Shown here: one piece after another, positions 1-8,666 of the stretch
Numbering within the stretch: position 1 is the stretch's first letter
Layout of the letters: each line of letters begins with the position of its first letter
Assembly: GCA_003166955.1 (NCBI GenBank)
Contig: PMUI01000138.1
Span: 25,590 to 89,589, forward strand
Reading direction: 5' to 3'
DNA length: 64,000 nt
Source of the DNA: Acidobacterium sp.
GTDB taxonomy: Bacteria > Acidobacteriota > Terriglobia > Terriglobales > Acidobacteriaceae
Translations under genes and position numbers: made by a program
Notes under the pieces: model-generated
Seen by the model: only the letters and a program-made list of their open reading frames with translations
Database searches by the model: none
What the model was told of the DNA's origin: nothing

Positions 1-1
1 G

Positions 2-280
2 GATGCGCAGGCGCAGGGATTTCGTTTTGTTTGGTGCGACAGCTTTGCTGTCGATGCTGGTTGCCGAGTCTCATCGGATCTGGGCAATTGGAACGGGGAT
101 GCGTTTATGATCACCGACGTACACGAAGTTGCAGGAAAACCAGTCTTCGAGAAAGAAGTGTGGTCGAGTTTCACTCCCAACTCTTTCGGCCAGACGCTTT
201 ACGTCGGCGACTCTCGCGAGACACTGAAGAAATACATGGTGATCAAAGCCAAGCGGATCACTCAACTAAAACTTCCGTAA
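2..280 (+). CDS. 3' end of an unidentified protein (partial at window edge)
   Basis: An open frame runs from the first bases to a TAA at 278-280 with no in-frame stop, so this is the C-terminal part (about 92 residues) of a gene that starts upstream of the window. The peptide looks like a folded domain: it is rich in aromatic and beta-forming residues, contains FRFVWCDSF and NWNGDAFMITDV segments, and ends KRITQLKLP. I do not recognise the family. A different frame is also open from 31 to 405, but it has low-complexity Arg/Ser composition and I treat it as spurious. The choice of frame is supported by plausible amino-acid composition only. Confidence 0.55.
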   Translation, partial: DAQAQGFRFVWCDSFAVDAGCRVSSDLGNWNGDAFMITDVHEVAGKPVFEKEVWSSFTPNSFGQTLYVGDSRETLKKYMVIKAKRITQLKLP

Positions 281-394
281 AATCCCACTCGACAGGGAAC
301 GAAGAGCCTCCGCTGAAACTCAATCGCTTTTGTTCAGTCGGATTGCGAAGGGTCTTCGGAGGGGCTAACGCGCCACGTCTTTTGGGGGCTTTTC

Positions 395-414
395 GGCACG
401 GCTGAAGCCGCGCC
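395..414. repeat. short imperfect hairpin in the 281-560 gap
   Basis: Arms ggcacggc and gccgcgcc surround a tgaa loop, with one mismatch. It sits in a 280-bp stretch with no convincing gene, between the converging ends of the partial gene and the inositol-phosphate synthase gene. It may be an extragenic repeat or a weak bidirectional terminator; there is no clear T run. Confidence 0.35.
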
Positions 415-560
415 CTGACACAAAACCTGGAGTTGTTCCGATGGTCGCGCTTACGCGCGACGCCCACCCTGCTTGCGCTCAACTGCAAGCGCAACCAGAA
501 TGGGGCACCCGGATTCGTTTCTGTTCTTGCGCGAAGCGCGGCTGCCTCGATGGCAAATCG

Positions 561-1883
561 TCAGTCGTAGTATTCGAGGCCTAAGTGGGTGATCAGGTCT
601 TCTCCCATGATGTGGCGCAACGTATTTTTTAGCTTCATGGACTGGATGAAGAGGTCGTGTTCGGGGTAGAGGCCGGGGGCGGACTGGGGGCTCTTGAAGA
701 AGAAGCTGAGCCACTCCTGGATGCCGAGGTGGCTGAGTTCCGGCGTGCGCTTGGCGAGGTCTAAGAACAGGACCAGGTCGAGGGCTAAGGGGGCCGCGAG
801 GATGGAGTCTCGGCAGAGGAAGTCGACTTTGATCTGCATCGGGTAGCCGAGCCAGCCGAAGATGTCGATGTTGTCCCAGCCTTCTTTGTTGTCGCCGCGG
901 GGCGGATAGTAGTTGATCCGGACCTTGTGGTAGATGTTGCCGTATAAGTCGGGGTACTTGTCGGGCTGGAGGATGTAGTCGAGGACGCCGAGCTTCGATT
1001 CTTCCTTGGTCTTGAAGGACTCGGGGTCGTCGAGAACTTCGCCGTCGCGGTTGCCGAGGATGTTGGTGGAGTACCAGCCGGCTACTCCTAACATGCGGGC
1101 CTTGAAGGCGGGGGCGAGGACGGTCTTGAGGAGGGTCTGGCCGGTTTTGAAGTCCTTGCCGCAGATGGGCGCGCCGTTGGCGCGCGAGAGCTCGATCATG
1201 CAGGGCAGGTCGACGGTGAGGTTGGGCGCGCCGTTGGCGAAGGGGACGCCTTCTTTGAGGGCGGCGTAGGCGTAGATCTGCGAGGGGGCGATGGCGGGGT
1301 CGTTGTCGACGAGGGCCTTCTCGAAGGACTCGACGGTGGCATGGCAGGGGGCGGGCTCGAGGAAGATTTCAGTAGAGCCGCACCAGATGACGACGACGCG
1401 ATCGACCTGGGATTTGAATTTCTGGATGTCGGAGCGAAGCTGCTGGGCGAGGTCGCACTTGTTCTTGCCGCTCTTGACGTTGGTGCCGCTGAGGCGCTTG
1501 ACGTAGTACTGGTCGAAGACGGCGGGCATGGGCTGGATGGCTTCGAGGAAGGGCTTGATGCTGGTGAGGTGGTCCTTGTCGAGGACGGCGGCGTGGGCAG
1601 CGGCCTCATACATGTTTTCCGGGAAGATGTCCCAGCCGGTGAAGACGATGTCGTCGAGGGCGGCGAGGGGGACGAAGTCCCTGACGAGGGGAGTGCGGTT
1701 GTCGGTGCGCTTGCCGAGGCGGATGGTGCCCATTTGGGTGACGGACCCTATGGGCTTGGCTAGTCCTTTGCGGACGGCTTCAACGCCGGCGATGAGGGTG
1801 GTGGCGACGGCGCCCATGCCGACTGTCATGACTCCGAGCTTGCCCCTGGCGGGCTGGATACCAGGTTTTTTATCAGATGCCAT
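561..1883 (-). CDS. ino1: Inositol-3-phosphate synthase (myo-inositol-1-phosphate synthase)
   Basis: This 440-residue protein matches the NAD-dependent family that turns glucose 6-phosphate into 1L-myo-inositol 1-phosphate, the first step to inositol lipids and inositol-derived solutes. The N-terminal Rossmann segment reads LGVMTVGMGAVATTLIAG (about residues 16-33). The central family-typical stretch CGKDFKTGQT lies near residue 250, followed by RMLGVAGWYSTNILGNRDG, and KVRINYYPPRGDNKEGWDNI shows the catalytic core. Length fits the shorter prokaryotic enzymes. It is transcribed alone, convergent with the gene at the window start. ATG at 1883 was chosen because the Rossmann motif follows shortly after. 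Confidence 0.93.
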   Translation of the reverse strand: MASDKKPGIQPARGKLGVMTVGMGAVATTLIAGVEAVRKGLAKPIGSVTQMGTIRLGKRTDNRTPLVRDFVPLAALDDIVFTGWDIFPENMYEAAAHAAVLDKDHLTSIKPFLEAIQPMPAVFDQYYVKRLSGTNVKSGKNKCDLAQQLRSDIQKFKSQVDRVVVIWCGSTEIFLEPAPCHATVESFEKALVDNDPAIAPSQIYAYAALKEGVPFANGAPNLTVDLPCMIELSRANGAPICGKDFKTGQTLLKTVLAPAFKARMLGVAGWYSTNILGNRDGEVLDDPESFKTKEESKLGVLDYILQPDKYPDLYGNIYHKVRINYYPPRGDNKEGWDNIDIFGWLGYPMQIKVDFLCRDSILAAPLALDLVLFLDLAKRTPELSHLGIQEWLSFFFKSPQSAPGLYPEHDLFIQSMKLKNTLRHIMGEDLITHLGLEYYD

Positions 1884-2011
1884 TGCGGATGCTGCCTTTC
1901 AGGGGGAGAAAAAGTATGAAGTCCAAACAGACAGTCTCTCGCCAGAGTAACGAAAGTGCAAATTACTGGAGGTTAAACCGTAGTTTCGGGGGGGGTGAAT
2001 GGGGAGGAACA

Positions 2012-2046
2012 GCGTTCCGCGTACAGCGTACAGCGTTCAGCGTTCA
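2012..2046. repeat. heptamer tandem repeat (5 units, GCGTNCA type)
   Basis: Five consecutive 7-bp units read gcgttcc, gcgtaca, gcgtaca, gcgttca, gcgttca, and a partial gcgtcgg follows. The array overlaps the 3' end of the DedA gene: its stop codon (complement of 2037-2039) lies inside the repeat, so the last residues of that protein are encoded by repeat units. Two other heptamer arrays of different sequence occur at 12876 and 20344. Confidence 0.8.
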
Positions 2047-2696
2047 GCGTCGGAGGGGCTGAGGCGGTTGCGCCAGTGGGTCCAGAGGAACCAGAGGATG
2101 GCGAGGAGGAGGAGGATTTCGACGCCGAGGTGGAAGCGGTGGAACCAGAATTTGAAGCGGGGGTCGGAGTCCCAGGCCTGACCGAGGCGCATGCCGGCCC
2201 AGGCGAGGGCGAGGCACCAGGGCCATGATCCGAGGAAGGTGTAGAGGTGGAAGCGGAGCTGGGGCATTTTGGCGATGCCGGCGGGGAGGGCGATGAAGGT
2301 GCGGATGACGGGGAGGAGGCGGGCGAGGAAGACGGTGATCGAGCCGTAGCGGGCGAAGAAGTGCTCGGCGCGGTCGAGGTCGTGGTGGTCGAGGAGGACG
2401 AAGCGGCCCCAGCGGGCGATGAAGGGGCGGCCGCCGAGGGCGCCGATCCAGTAGGCGACGGCGGAACCGATGTTGCAGCCGAGGGCTCCGGCGGTAGCGA
2501 CCCAGAGGAGGCTGAGCTGGCGGATGTGCTCGGGGTGGGGGCCGCAGAGGTATCCGGCGAAGGGCATGATGATTTCGCTGGGGAGGGGGATGCAGGCGGA
2601 CTCGATGGCCATGAGGAGGGCGATGCCTGCGTAGCCGGAGGCGGAGATGACGGCGATGATGAAGGCCGCGATGGCGGCGAGGATTTTTTCGGACAT
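2037..2696 (-). CDS. DedA family (SNARE-associated/VTT domain) membrane protein
   Basis: The 219-residue protein starts MSEKILAAIAAF and carries the DedA hallmark EsacIPLPSEIIMPFAGYL near residues 34-52, followed by GALGCNIGSAVAYWIGALGGR and the FLARLLPVIRTFIALPAGIAKM segment typical of this family. Four or more hydrophobic segments predict an inner-membrane protein. Family members are linked to undecaprenyl-phosphate or phospholipid flipping and membrane homeostasis; the substrate cannot be told here. The frame stays open upstream to 2870, but that part is Pro/Arg junk antisense to the next gene, so ATG 2696 is preferred. The C-terminus runs into a heptamer repeat array. Confidence 0.9.
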   Translation of the reverse strand: MSEKILAAIAAFIIAVISASGYAGIALLMAIESACIPLPSEIIMPFAGYLCGPHPEHIRQLSLLWVATAGALGCNIGSAVAYWIGALGGRPFIARWGRFVLLDHHDLDRAEHFFARYGSITVFLARLLPVIRTFIALPAGIAKMPQLRFHLYTFLGSWPWCLALAWAGMRLGQAWDSDPRFKFWFHRFHLGVEILLLLAILWFLWTHWRNRLSPSDAER

Positions 2697-2764
2697 GCAG
2701 GATGAGTTTACTGCGGGGCGGCGGGCGGGCCGGGGGGACGGGCCGGGCGGGGCGGCGCGGGGCG

Positions 2765-3856
2765 TCAGCGGCGAATCTGGCGGTCGTAGTCGGTCTTGTT
2801 GATTTCGAAGTCGATGGTGCCGGTGAAGGGGACGGCGCGGCCTTCGACCATGAGGGGGCGGAAGGTCCACTGGCGGACGGCGTCGAGTGCGGTTTGGGCG
2901 ACGGCGGGGTCGGGGTAGGATTCGAGGCGCATGTCGCGAATCTGGCCGTCTTCGCCGACCCAGAGGCGGATTTCGATGTCGCCCTGGAGGCCGCCGTTGT
3001 TGAGGGTGCGTCTGGATTGGTCGATGCCGGTGGCTGACTGGGAGAAGTCGGGCTCGGTGCGTTTGGCGGCCTGGTTTTCGAGCTTTTTGCCTTTGAGCTC
3101 GACGGGTTTGGGGAGAGCTTTCGCCATATCGCGGTCGGGGGTGAAGGGCGCGGAGGGCATGCCGTCGAGGGAGATGCTTTCAACGCGGCCGGTGCCGATG
3201 ACGGCTCCGTTCAGGGTGACGCTGACGTCGGTGGGGATGTCCTTGCCCTGGAAGGCGCTGATGCCGTTGCGGACGATGGCAATGCCGGCGTCGTCGACAA
3301 AGACGCGGAGGGAGTCTTTACCGGGTTCGGTACACCAGGAGGGATAGAAGCCGATGGGCTGGTTGGCGACGCGGCTGTTGGGTTTTGCGAGCATCACGCA
3401 GGGCAGGGTGACGCCGCCGAGCTGGAGGGTGCGGGCGGTGGGCTTGAAGCCGGAAGCCTTTTCCTGTTCGGCCATCGGATTGACGAACTGATTGAGGATG
3501 CCGGCGAGGGTCATGGGCTCGGAGACGAGGCCGGCAGAGCGGAAGACGCCGTCGGCGGTGATGATCTCAGTGCCCTGGTAATTGGGCAGGGCGAAGACAC
3601 GCTTCTCGTTGCCGGGGGCCATCCACCACTCTTCGACGGTGCCGGCGCCGGTGCTGACACCTTTGTAGTCGTAGAGCTGGACGGAGAGCTTCGCGTGCCA
3701 GGGCTTGAGGTCGGCTGCCGAGGGAGTGCTGAGGTCGGCGGCTTTCTTCAGGTGATCCTGGAGGGCGCCGGTGTCTTCGGCGCGGGAACGTGGGGCAGCG
3801 CTGAGGAGCAGAACGGGAACGAGCAGTGTTGAGAGCAGAGAGAAGCGGACTTTCAC
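2765..3856 (-). CDS. Secreted protein with C-terminal TonB-like domain
   Basis: This 363-residue protein has a signal peptide (MKVRFSLLSTLLVPVLLLSA, cleavage near residue 26) and an uncharacterised body of about 230 residues. Its C-terminal TonB-type domain spans about residues 285-350; the segment DIEIRLWVGEDGQIRDMRLE and the later AVRQWTFRPLMVEGRAVPF are typical. Unlike classical TonB there is no N-terminal anchor or proline-rich spacer, so it is probably a periplasmic TonB-domain protein rather than the energy transducer. Such proteins are frequent in Acidobacteriota. It lies 68 bp upstream of, and on the same strand as, the DedA gene and may be co-transcribed with it. Confidence 0.75.
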   Translation of the reverse strand: MKVRFSLLSTLLVPVLLLSAAPRSRAEDTGALQDHLKKAADLSTPSAADLKPWHAKLSVQLYDYKGVSTGAGTVEEWWMAPGNEKRVFALPNYQGTEIITADGVFRSAGLVSEPMTLAGILNQFVNPMAEQEKASGFKPTARTLQLGGVTLPCVMLAKPNSRVANQPIGFYPSWCTEPGKDSLRVFVDDAGIAIVRNGISAFQGKDIPTDVSVTLNGAVIGTGRVESISLDGMPSAPFTPDRDMAKALPKPVELKGKKLENQAAKRTEPDFSQSATGIDQSRRTLNNGGLQGDIEIRLWVGEDGQIRDMRLESYPDPAVAQTALDAVRQWTFRPLMVEGRAVPFTGTIDFEINKTDYDRQIRR

Positions 3857-4201
3857 CTGGGCCTCCGGAGTTGCGGCGACAGGATATCAAAAGGCGGGCA
3901 CGGCGAGAGCGTTCGGCGAAAACGAGGGGCGGGGTGGAGGGTGAATGAAGCGGCCGCGCGCTGCCGGGATGATCCGTGGCTCGATGGTTGGATTGGCGAT
4001 TCCGCAGTGATTGAACGCGAAGATCGATCAGACAAAGCGAATTTCCCGGTACACCTGGATTTCAAGAACCCGACTATTCATTCGACATCGCTGACTGGTA
4101 CCATCCGATTTTGCATGGGTGCGTGATCTCTCCGAGAAAACGTTTACCTAAGTCAGCCCCAAAGAACACAATCCGTTACGGGCCACGTCAGGAGAAGCTT
4201 C
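3857..4201. other. intergenic region between divergent genes
   Basis: This 345-bp gap separates the minus-strand TonB-domain gene from the plus-strand GH51 gene. A 61-codon frame at 3941-4126 has no ribosome site and no recognisable content. The only structured signal I see is the AAACGTTT palindrome at 4138. Confidence 0.5.
4138..4145. promoter_or_regulatory. candidate LacI-type operator (AAACGTTT)
   Basis: The perfect 8-bp palindrome AAACGTTT sits in gagaaaacgtttacct, about 57 bp upstream of the GH51 start. AAACGTTT cores with flanking A/T are typical of LacI-family and cre-like operators that control carbohydrate genes (established knowledge). No LacI-type regulator gene is in the window, so assignment is inference. 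Confidence 0.4.
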
Positions 4202-6361
4202 ATGAAAAATAGGATCGCCCGGTTGGCTGTGTTGGCTTTGTGGATTGAGTTCGGGGCTGCCGGCCTGGCGACGCAACAGGCAGCGCCGGCTGTACCGGAA
4301 CGGCTGACGGTGAACATCGATGCGAGCGAGACGGACCCGCCGGTCTCTAAATACGAGTTCGGCATGTTCATCGAGCACATTGGCGCGCTGATCTATCGGA
4401 GCCTTTGGTCCGAGATGCTGGACGACCGCAAGTTTTATTTCCCCATCTCCTCGAAAGAGCCCGATGCCTCGGCCGCGCGTCAGGGCGGCGGCTTTCGCGG
4501 CATGCAACTCCGCAAATGGCGGCCCATCGGCCCGGACGAAGTTGTAGCGATGGACAAAGACCACCCATTCGTGGGCGAAGAGAGCCCGCGCATCGCCACC
4601 GATCCCTCGACACCCCATGGTATTCAGCAGTCGGGGCTCGCAGTGGTGAAAAGCAGGCGCTATGCCGGTCACATCTGGCTGCGCGGCACGCCTGGGGCGC
4701 GGGTCAAGGTCGCGCTGATTTGGGGTGAGGGCGCAACCGGACGCCAGACGGTGGCGATCGCGACGCTGCCAGGCACGTACACAAAGTTTCCGATCGCCTT
4801 TACCGCCCAGGCCGACAGCGATGCGGGCACCCTCGAAATTACCGGCACGGGTTCGGGAAATTTTCACATCGGCGCCGTTTCGCTGATGCCGGCCGACAAC
4901 GTGGAAGGATTCCGGCCCGATACGATTGCGCTGCTGCGTCAGCTGCACTCCGGTTTCTGGCGGCTGCCGGGAGGAAATTTCCTCTCTGACTGGAACTGGT
5001 ACGACGGAATCGGCGACCGCGACCGGCGTCCGATGATGTTTGACTACGCATGGAATGCCATGCAGACCAACGATGTGGGCATGGACGAGTTCATGACGCT
5101 GTGCAAGCTCATTGGCACGGAGCCTTACATCACGGTGAACGCGGGCTTCGGCGATGCGCACTCCGCCGGCGAAGAGGTGGAGTACATGAACGGCTCCATC
5201 GACACGCGCCTTGGCGCGGAGCGCGCGCGCAACGGACATCCCGAACCCTATCGCGTGAAGTTCTGGGACATCGGCAACGAGCCGTATGGCGTGTGGCAAC
5301 TGGGCCGCACCGATCTGAAGTACTACGTTCTCAAGCACAACGAATTCGCAGCAGCGATGCGCAAGGCCGACCCCTCGATTACGCTCCTCGCGTCGGGCAA
5401 TATGCCTGAGGATATGGATCTGACAGGCGAGATGCGCGCCAAAGATATCGGTAATCCGAAGGCACTGGAAGGCACGCCGGTGGACTGGACGGGCGGCCTG
5501 CTCGAGCACTGCTGGGGGAACTTCGACGGCATCACGCAGCACTGGTATGCACGACCTGGCAGACACTTCAATCTCGAGAAGGCAAAGAGTCTGCCGCCCG
5601 ATGCACCAACCGACGCAGGCTATGACAACGTCGATCAGGCGCCGCTCGAATACGCGCGTTATCCCGCCAACATCGTGGAACTGAAGGCCCAGGAGTGGGC
5701 GAGATACCAGCAGCGCTTCCCGGCCATGCTGGACAAAAAAACCTTCCTTTCCATCGATGAGTACGCCTACTTCGGAGGAGGCTTTGCCCAGGGTGTCAAT
5801 CTCAAGCTGGCCCTGGCCTACGGCATGATCTTCAACGAAATGTTGCGGCACACGGATTTCCTCACCATGTCCGCGCACACCATGGGTGTTTCGACACTCG
5901 ACTACACGCCCGCTGCCGCGGCCCTGAACACGACCGGACTTGTATTCAAGCTCTATGGCGACCACTTCGTTCCCGGTTCAACCCCGGTGACGCTCTCCGG
6001 CAACTCCCCGCAGCCGGCGCCAAAGCATCCCATCGGCGGCGATCAGCCTAAGACTAACTCCGGCAGCCCGACGTATCCCCTCGACATGTTTGCTGCGCTC
6101 ACTCCAGACCACAAGTACCTCACGCTGGCGGTCGTAAATGCGACGGACGCGGAGCAACATTTCGATCTGAATGTATCGGGGGTTCGTTTAGCGGGTGAGG
6201 CGACGCTGTGGCAGATGACCGGCAAAGACCTTGCGTCGGCCAATCACGTCGGCCAGTCGCCGCAGGTCGAGGTAAAGGAATCGGCTATCGGGGATGCCCC
6301 GAAAGCGGTCGCTGTCGCGCCCATCAGTATCGACATCTACCGATTTTCAGTTGCGCGGTAG
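4202..6361 (+). CDS. Alpha-L-arabinofuranosidase, GH51 family, secreted
   Basis: The 719-residue enzyme has a signal-like N-terminus, then KYEFGMFIEHIG..IYRSLWSEML typical of GH51, a carbohydrate-binding-like segment (about 150-230), the (beta/alpha)8 barrel and a C-terminal beta domain. The predicted acid/base is Glu360 in FWDIGNEPYG; the nucleophile is probably the Glu in FLSIDEYAYFGGG near residue 520. It would release arabinofuranosyl groups from arabinan or arabinoxylan in the periplasm or outside. A good ribosome site (ggagaagcttc) precedes ATG 4202. The esterase gene follows 78 bp later on the same strand, consistent with joint attack on decorated plant polysaccharide. Confidence 0.92.
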   Translation: MKNRIARLAVLALWIEFGAAGLATQQAAPAVPERLTVNIDASETDPPVSKYEFGMFIEHIGALIYRSLWSEMLDDRKFYFPISSKEPDASAARQGGGFRGMQLRKWRPIGPDEVVAMDKDHPFVGEESPRIATDPSTPHGIQQSGLAVVKSRRYAGHIWLRGTPGARVKVALIWGEGATGRQTVAIATLPGTYTKFPIAFTAQADSDAGTLEITGTGSGNFHIGAVSLMPADNVEGFRPDTIALLRQLHSGFWRLPGGNFLSDWNWYDGIGDRDRRPMMFDYAWNAMQTNDVGMDEFMTLCKLIGTEPYITVNAGFGDAHSAGEEVEYMNGSIDTRLGAERARNGHPEPYRVKFWDIGNEPYGVWQLGRTDLKYYVLKHNEFAAAMRKADPSITLLASGNMPEDMDLTGEMRAKDIGNPKALEGTPVDWTGGLLEHCWGNFDGITQHWYARPGRHFNLEKAKSLPPDAPTDAGYDNVDQAPLEYARYPANIVELKAQEWARYQQRFPAMLDKKTFLSIDEYAYFGGGFAQGVNLKLALAYGMIFNEMLRHTDFLTMSAHTMGVSTLDYTPAAAALNTTGLVFKLYGDHFVPGSTPVTLSGNSPQPAPKHPIGGDQPKTNSGSPTYPLDMFAALTPDHKYLTLAVVNATDAEQHFDLNVSGVRLAGEATLWQMTGKDLASANHVGQSPQVEVKESAIGDAPKAVAVAPISIDIYRFSVAR

Positions 6362-6439
6362 CGCCAGGCAGAAACCTGGTTTAATTCGCCTGGCGTCCAG
6401 AGGCGGCAAACTTTGGGAAAAAGGAGTTCGAGAATTGCG

Positions 6440-7540
6440 ATGAAATTCCCTGGCCTCATAATCCTGTCGCTCGCTGCTGCCACGGCGCTTCCGCTTGCAG
6501 CTCAGGTGCAGACCGAAGTCCCTGCAGTGGTTCCCGGCGCGAAGCCCGTCTCGGTTGAGCCCATCAAGGTTCACGGAGTCTCGCTCGAGGGCAACCTCGA
6601 AGGCGAAGCGGTGGACCGCGACGTTATCGTATTCCTGCCCCCCGGTTACAACAAGGACAAGCATCGCCGTTATCCCGTTGTGTACGCGCTGCACGGCTTC
6701 TCCATCGGCGCCGAGCAATGGACGCATGAGATCCATATGCCGCAGACCATCGAAGGCGCGTTCGCCCAGGGCGCGAAGGAGATGATCGTCGTCCTGCCCG
6801 ACTCGAAGACTGCCTTCGGCGGATCGATGTATTCGAGTTCTGTGACCACCGGCGACTTCGAGGAATTCATTGCGCGCGATCTGGTTGCGTATGTCGATGC
6901 CCACTACCGGACTATCCCCGACCGGCTGAGCCGGGGTCTGGTTGGTCACTCCATGGGCGGCTATGGCGCAAGCCGCATCGGCATGAAGTACCCGGACGTC
7001 TTCGGCAGCCTGTACATCATGAGTCCATGCTGTATTTCGCCGCGCCCGGCGGGGCCACCTCCCGGTGCTGACGCTCAGAGAGCCGAAGAGGCTGAGAAGA
7101 AATTCGAAGAGACCGTTGCCGGTCTGAAGTCGGCCGCCGATGCCGCGAACCTGCCGTTCTTCACCAAAGCGCAGTTGGCCACCGCCGCTGCATGGTCGCC
7201 GGACCCGAAGAATCCGCCGCTGTATTTCGATCTGCCGATGAAAGACGGCGTACCTCAGCCTGACGTCCTGGCGAGGTGGACGGCCAACGCGCCGCTGGCT
7301 TTCATCGACCAGTACATCGGCAACCTCCGCCAGTATCGCGCGATTGCCATGGATGTAGGCGACCAGGATGGCCTGCGCGTCGACACGAAGAAGCTGCATG
7401 AGATTCTCGACAATTACGGCCTTCAGAACAGCCTCGAGATCTATTCCGGAACGCACACCAGCGCAGTCGCGGACCGGTTTCAGAATCACGTGATTCCGTT
7501 CTTCAGTCAGAATTTGTGCTCGACGAAGGATTGCAAGTGA
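6440..7540 (+). CDS. Secreted esterase of the esterase-D/feruloyl-esterase-like alpha/beta hydrolase family
   Basis: This is a 366-residue protein with a signal peptide (MKFPGLIILSLAAATALPLA). The alpha/beta-hydrolase fold is shown by FLPPGYNKDKHRRYPVVYALHG (oxyanion region) and the nucleophile elbow GHSMGG, Ser171. The acid and His lie in the GDQDGL and GTHTSA segments near the C-terminus. The family (putative esterase, CE1-like) includes feruloyl and acetyl esterases and S-formylglutathione hydrolases; the signal peptide and the GH51 neighbour favour a polysaccharide-linked esterase. ATG 6440 is preferred over the upstream in-frame start at 6413 because the signal peptide begins there. Confidence 0.85.
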   Translation: MKFPGLIILSLAAATALPLAAQVQTEVPAVVPGAKPVSVEPIKVHGVSLEGNLEGEAVDRDVIVFLPPGYNKDKHRRYPVVYALHGFSIGAEQWTHEIHMPQTIEGAFAQGAKEMIVVLPDSKTAFGGSMYSSSVTTGDFEEFIARDLVAYVDAHYRTIPDRLSRGLVGHSMGGYGASRIGMKYPDVFGSLYIMSPCCISPRPAGPPPGADAQRAEEAEKKFEETVAGLKSAADAANLPFFTKAQLATAAAWSPDPKNPPLYFDLPMKDGVPQPDVLARWTANAPLAFIDQYIGNLRQYRAIAMDVGDQDGLRVDTKKLHEILDNYGLQNSLEIYSGTHTSAVADRFQNHVIPFFSQNLCSTKDCK

Positions 7541-7567
7541 TAAGTCGGCTTGTGCAGATCAACGTCA

Positions 7568-8275
7568 TCAAACGGCCCGCACAGTGCGGCGTTCTATGCG
7601 CTTTTCGTAGTGCGCGCCCTTGAGGATGCGCTGGACGTAGACGCCTGGGGTGACGATGGCTTCGGGGTCGAGGGCGCCGGGCTCGACGAGCTCTTCGACT
7701 TCGGCGATGGTGATGCGGGCGGCGGTGGCCATCATCGGGTTGAAATTGCGGGCGGTCTTTCTATAGATAAGGTTGCCGGTGCGGTCGCCTTTCCAGGCTT
7801 TGACGAGGGCGAAGTCGGCGCGGAGCCAGGATTCGAGGAGGTAGGGGCGGCCGTCGAAGTCGCGGGTCTCTTTGCCTTCGGCGACAAGGGTGCCAGCTCC
7901 GGCAGGGGTGAAGAAGGCGGGGATGCCTGCGCCGCCGGCGCGGATTCTCTCGGCCAAAGTGCCTTGCGGGATGAGGCGGAGGTCGAGTTCGCCCTTGATG
8001 ACTTTTTCTTCGAGGAGCTTGTTTTCGCCGACGTAGCTGCCGGTGTGGGAGGCGATCATGCCGGCTTCGAGCATGACGCCCATGCCGAATCCGTCGACGC
8101 CCATGTTGTTGGAGATGGTGTGGAGGCCGGTGAGGCCGCGGCGGCGGTTTTCCAGGACGAGGGCGTGGATGAGATTTTCGGGGATGCCACAGAGGCCGAA
8201 TCCGCCGAGCATGATGGTTGCGCCGGAGGGGATGTCGGCGACGGCGGCTTCGGCGGATGGGACGACTTTGTTCAT
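7568..8275 (-). CDS. CoA-transferase subunit A (3-oxoacid CoA-transferase type)
   Basis: The 235-residue protein begins MNKVVPSAEAAVADIPSG and has the subunit-A core IMLGGFGLCGIPENLIHAL, the SNNMGVDGFGMG segment and PQGTLAERIRAGGAGIPAFFTPAG, all typical of ScoA/AtoD-type subunits that move CoA from succinyl-CoA to acetoacetate or related acids. Subunit A normally needs a subunit B, usually the next gene, but downstream there are only 27 bp before the end of the convergent esterase gene, and none is found nearby. ATG 8275 is chosen because the longer frame (to 8413) is Pro/Ser junk. The exact substrate is uncertain. Confidence 0.9.
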   Translation of the reverse strand: MNKVVPSAEAAVADIPSGATIMLGGFGLCGIPENLIHALVLENRRRGLTGLHTISNNMGVDGFGMGVMLEAGMIASHTGSYVGENKLLEEKVIKGELDLRLIPQGTLAERIRAGGAGIPAFFTPAGAGTLVAEGKETRDFDGRPYLLESWLRADFALVKAWKGDRTGNLIYRKTARNFNPMMATAARITIAEVEELVEPGALDPEAIVTPGVYVQRILKGAHYEKRIERRTVRAV

Positions 8276-8666
8276 ACGGGGTGGACTCAGCAGGATAGCG
8301 GGCGGGGTGGGGCTTGCGCCAGCGGGGAGTGGACTCGGAACCAATTTGCGAAGGATGGCGTTGGTGGATGGGTTGCTGCCGACGGCGCTGTTTGGGAGCC
8401 TGTACGTTAACAATCAGGAGCGATTTGTCGTGTTCAATCCGCGGGTGAAGCGGGACGCGCACTCGACGGGTGGGAGCCTGGGTTCGATGGCTTCGGTCAG
8501 ACACTGAGGACGGGCCAGGTGGGGCCATGCGTATCACTTCTGAGTTTTGGGAAGCCGCGCGATTGTGAGATTCCGGCACCGCGGTCTGAGGAGCGAGAAT
8601 AAATCGATCAAAACTTATGCAGGTAGAAAGCAGCACCGACACCAGTCATCCTTATGATGAGGAGCT
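8276..8666. other. intergenic region, no gene seen
   Basis: This is a 391-bp divergent spacer between the CoA-transferase gene (minus) and the FUSC gene (plus). Open frames here are continuations of neighbouring shadows. I found no RNA gene, clear repeat or convincing promoter hexamers; it must hold both promoters by position. Confidence 0.4.

Noticed and set aside
4148..5965. 605-codon frame antisense to the GH51 gene
   Set aside because: Mirror frame of a GC-rich gene; no start signal and no domain seen, while GH51 motifs on plus are clear.
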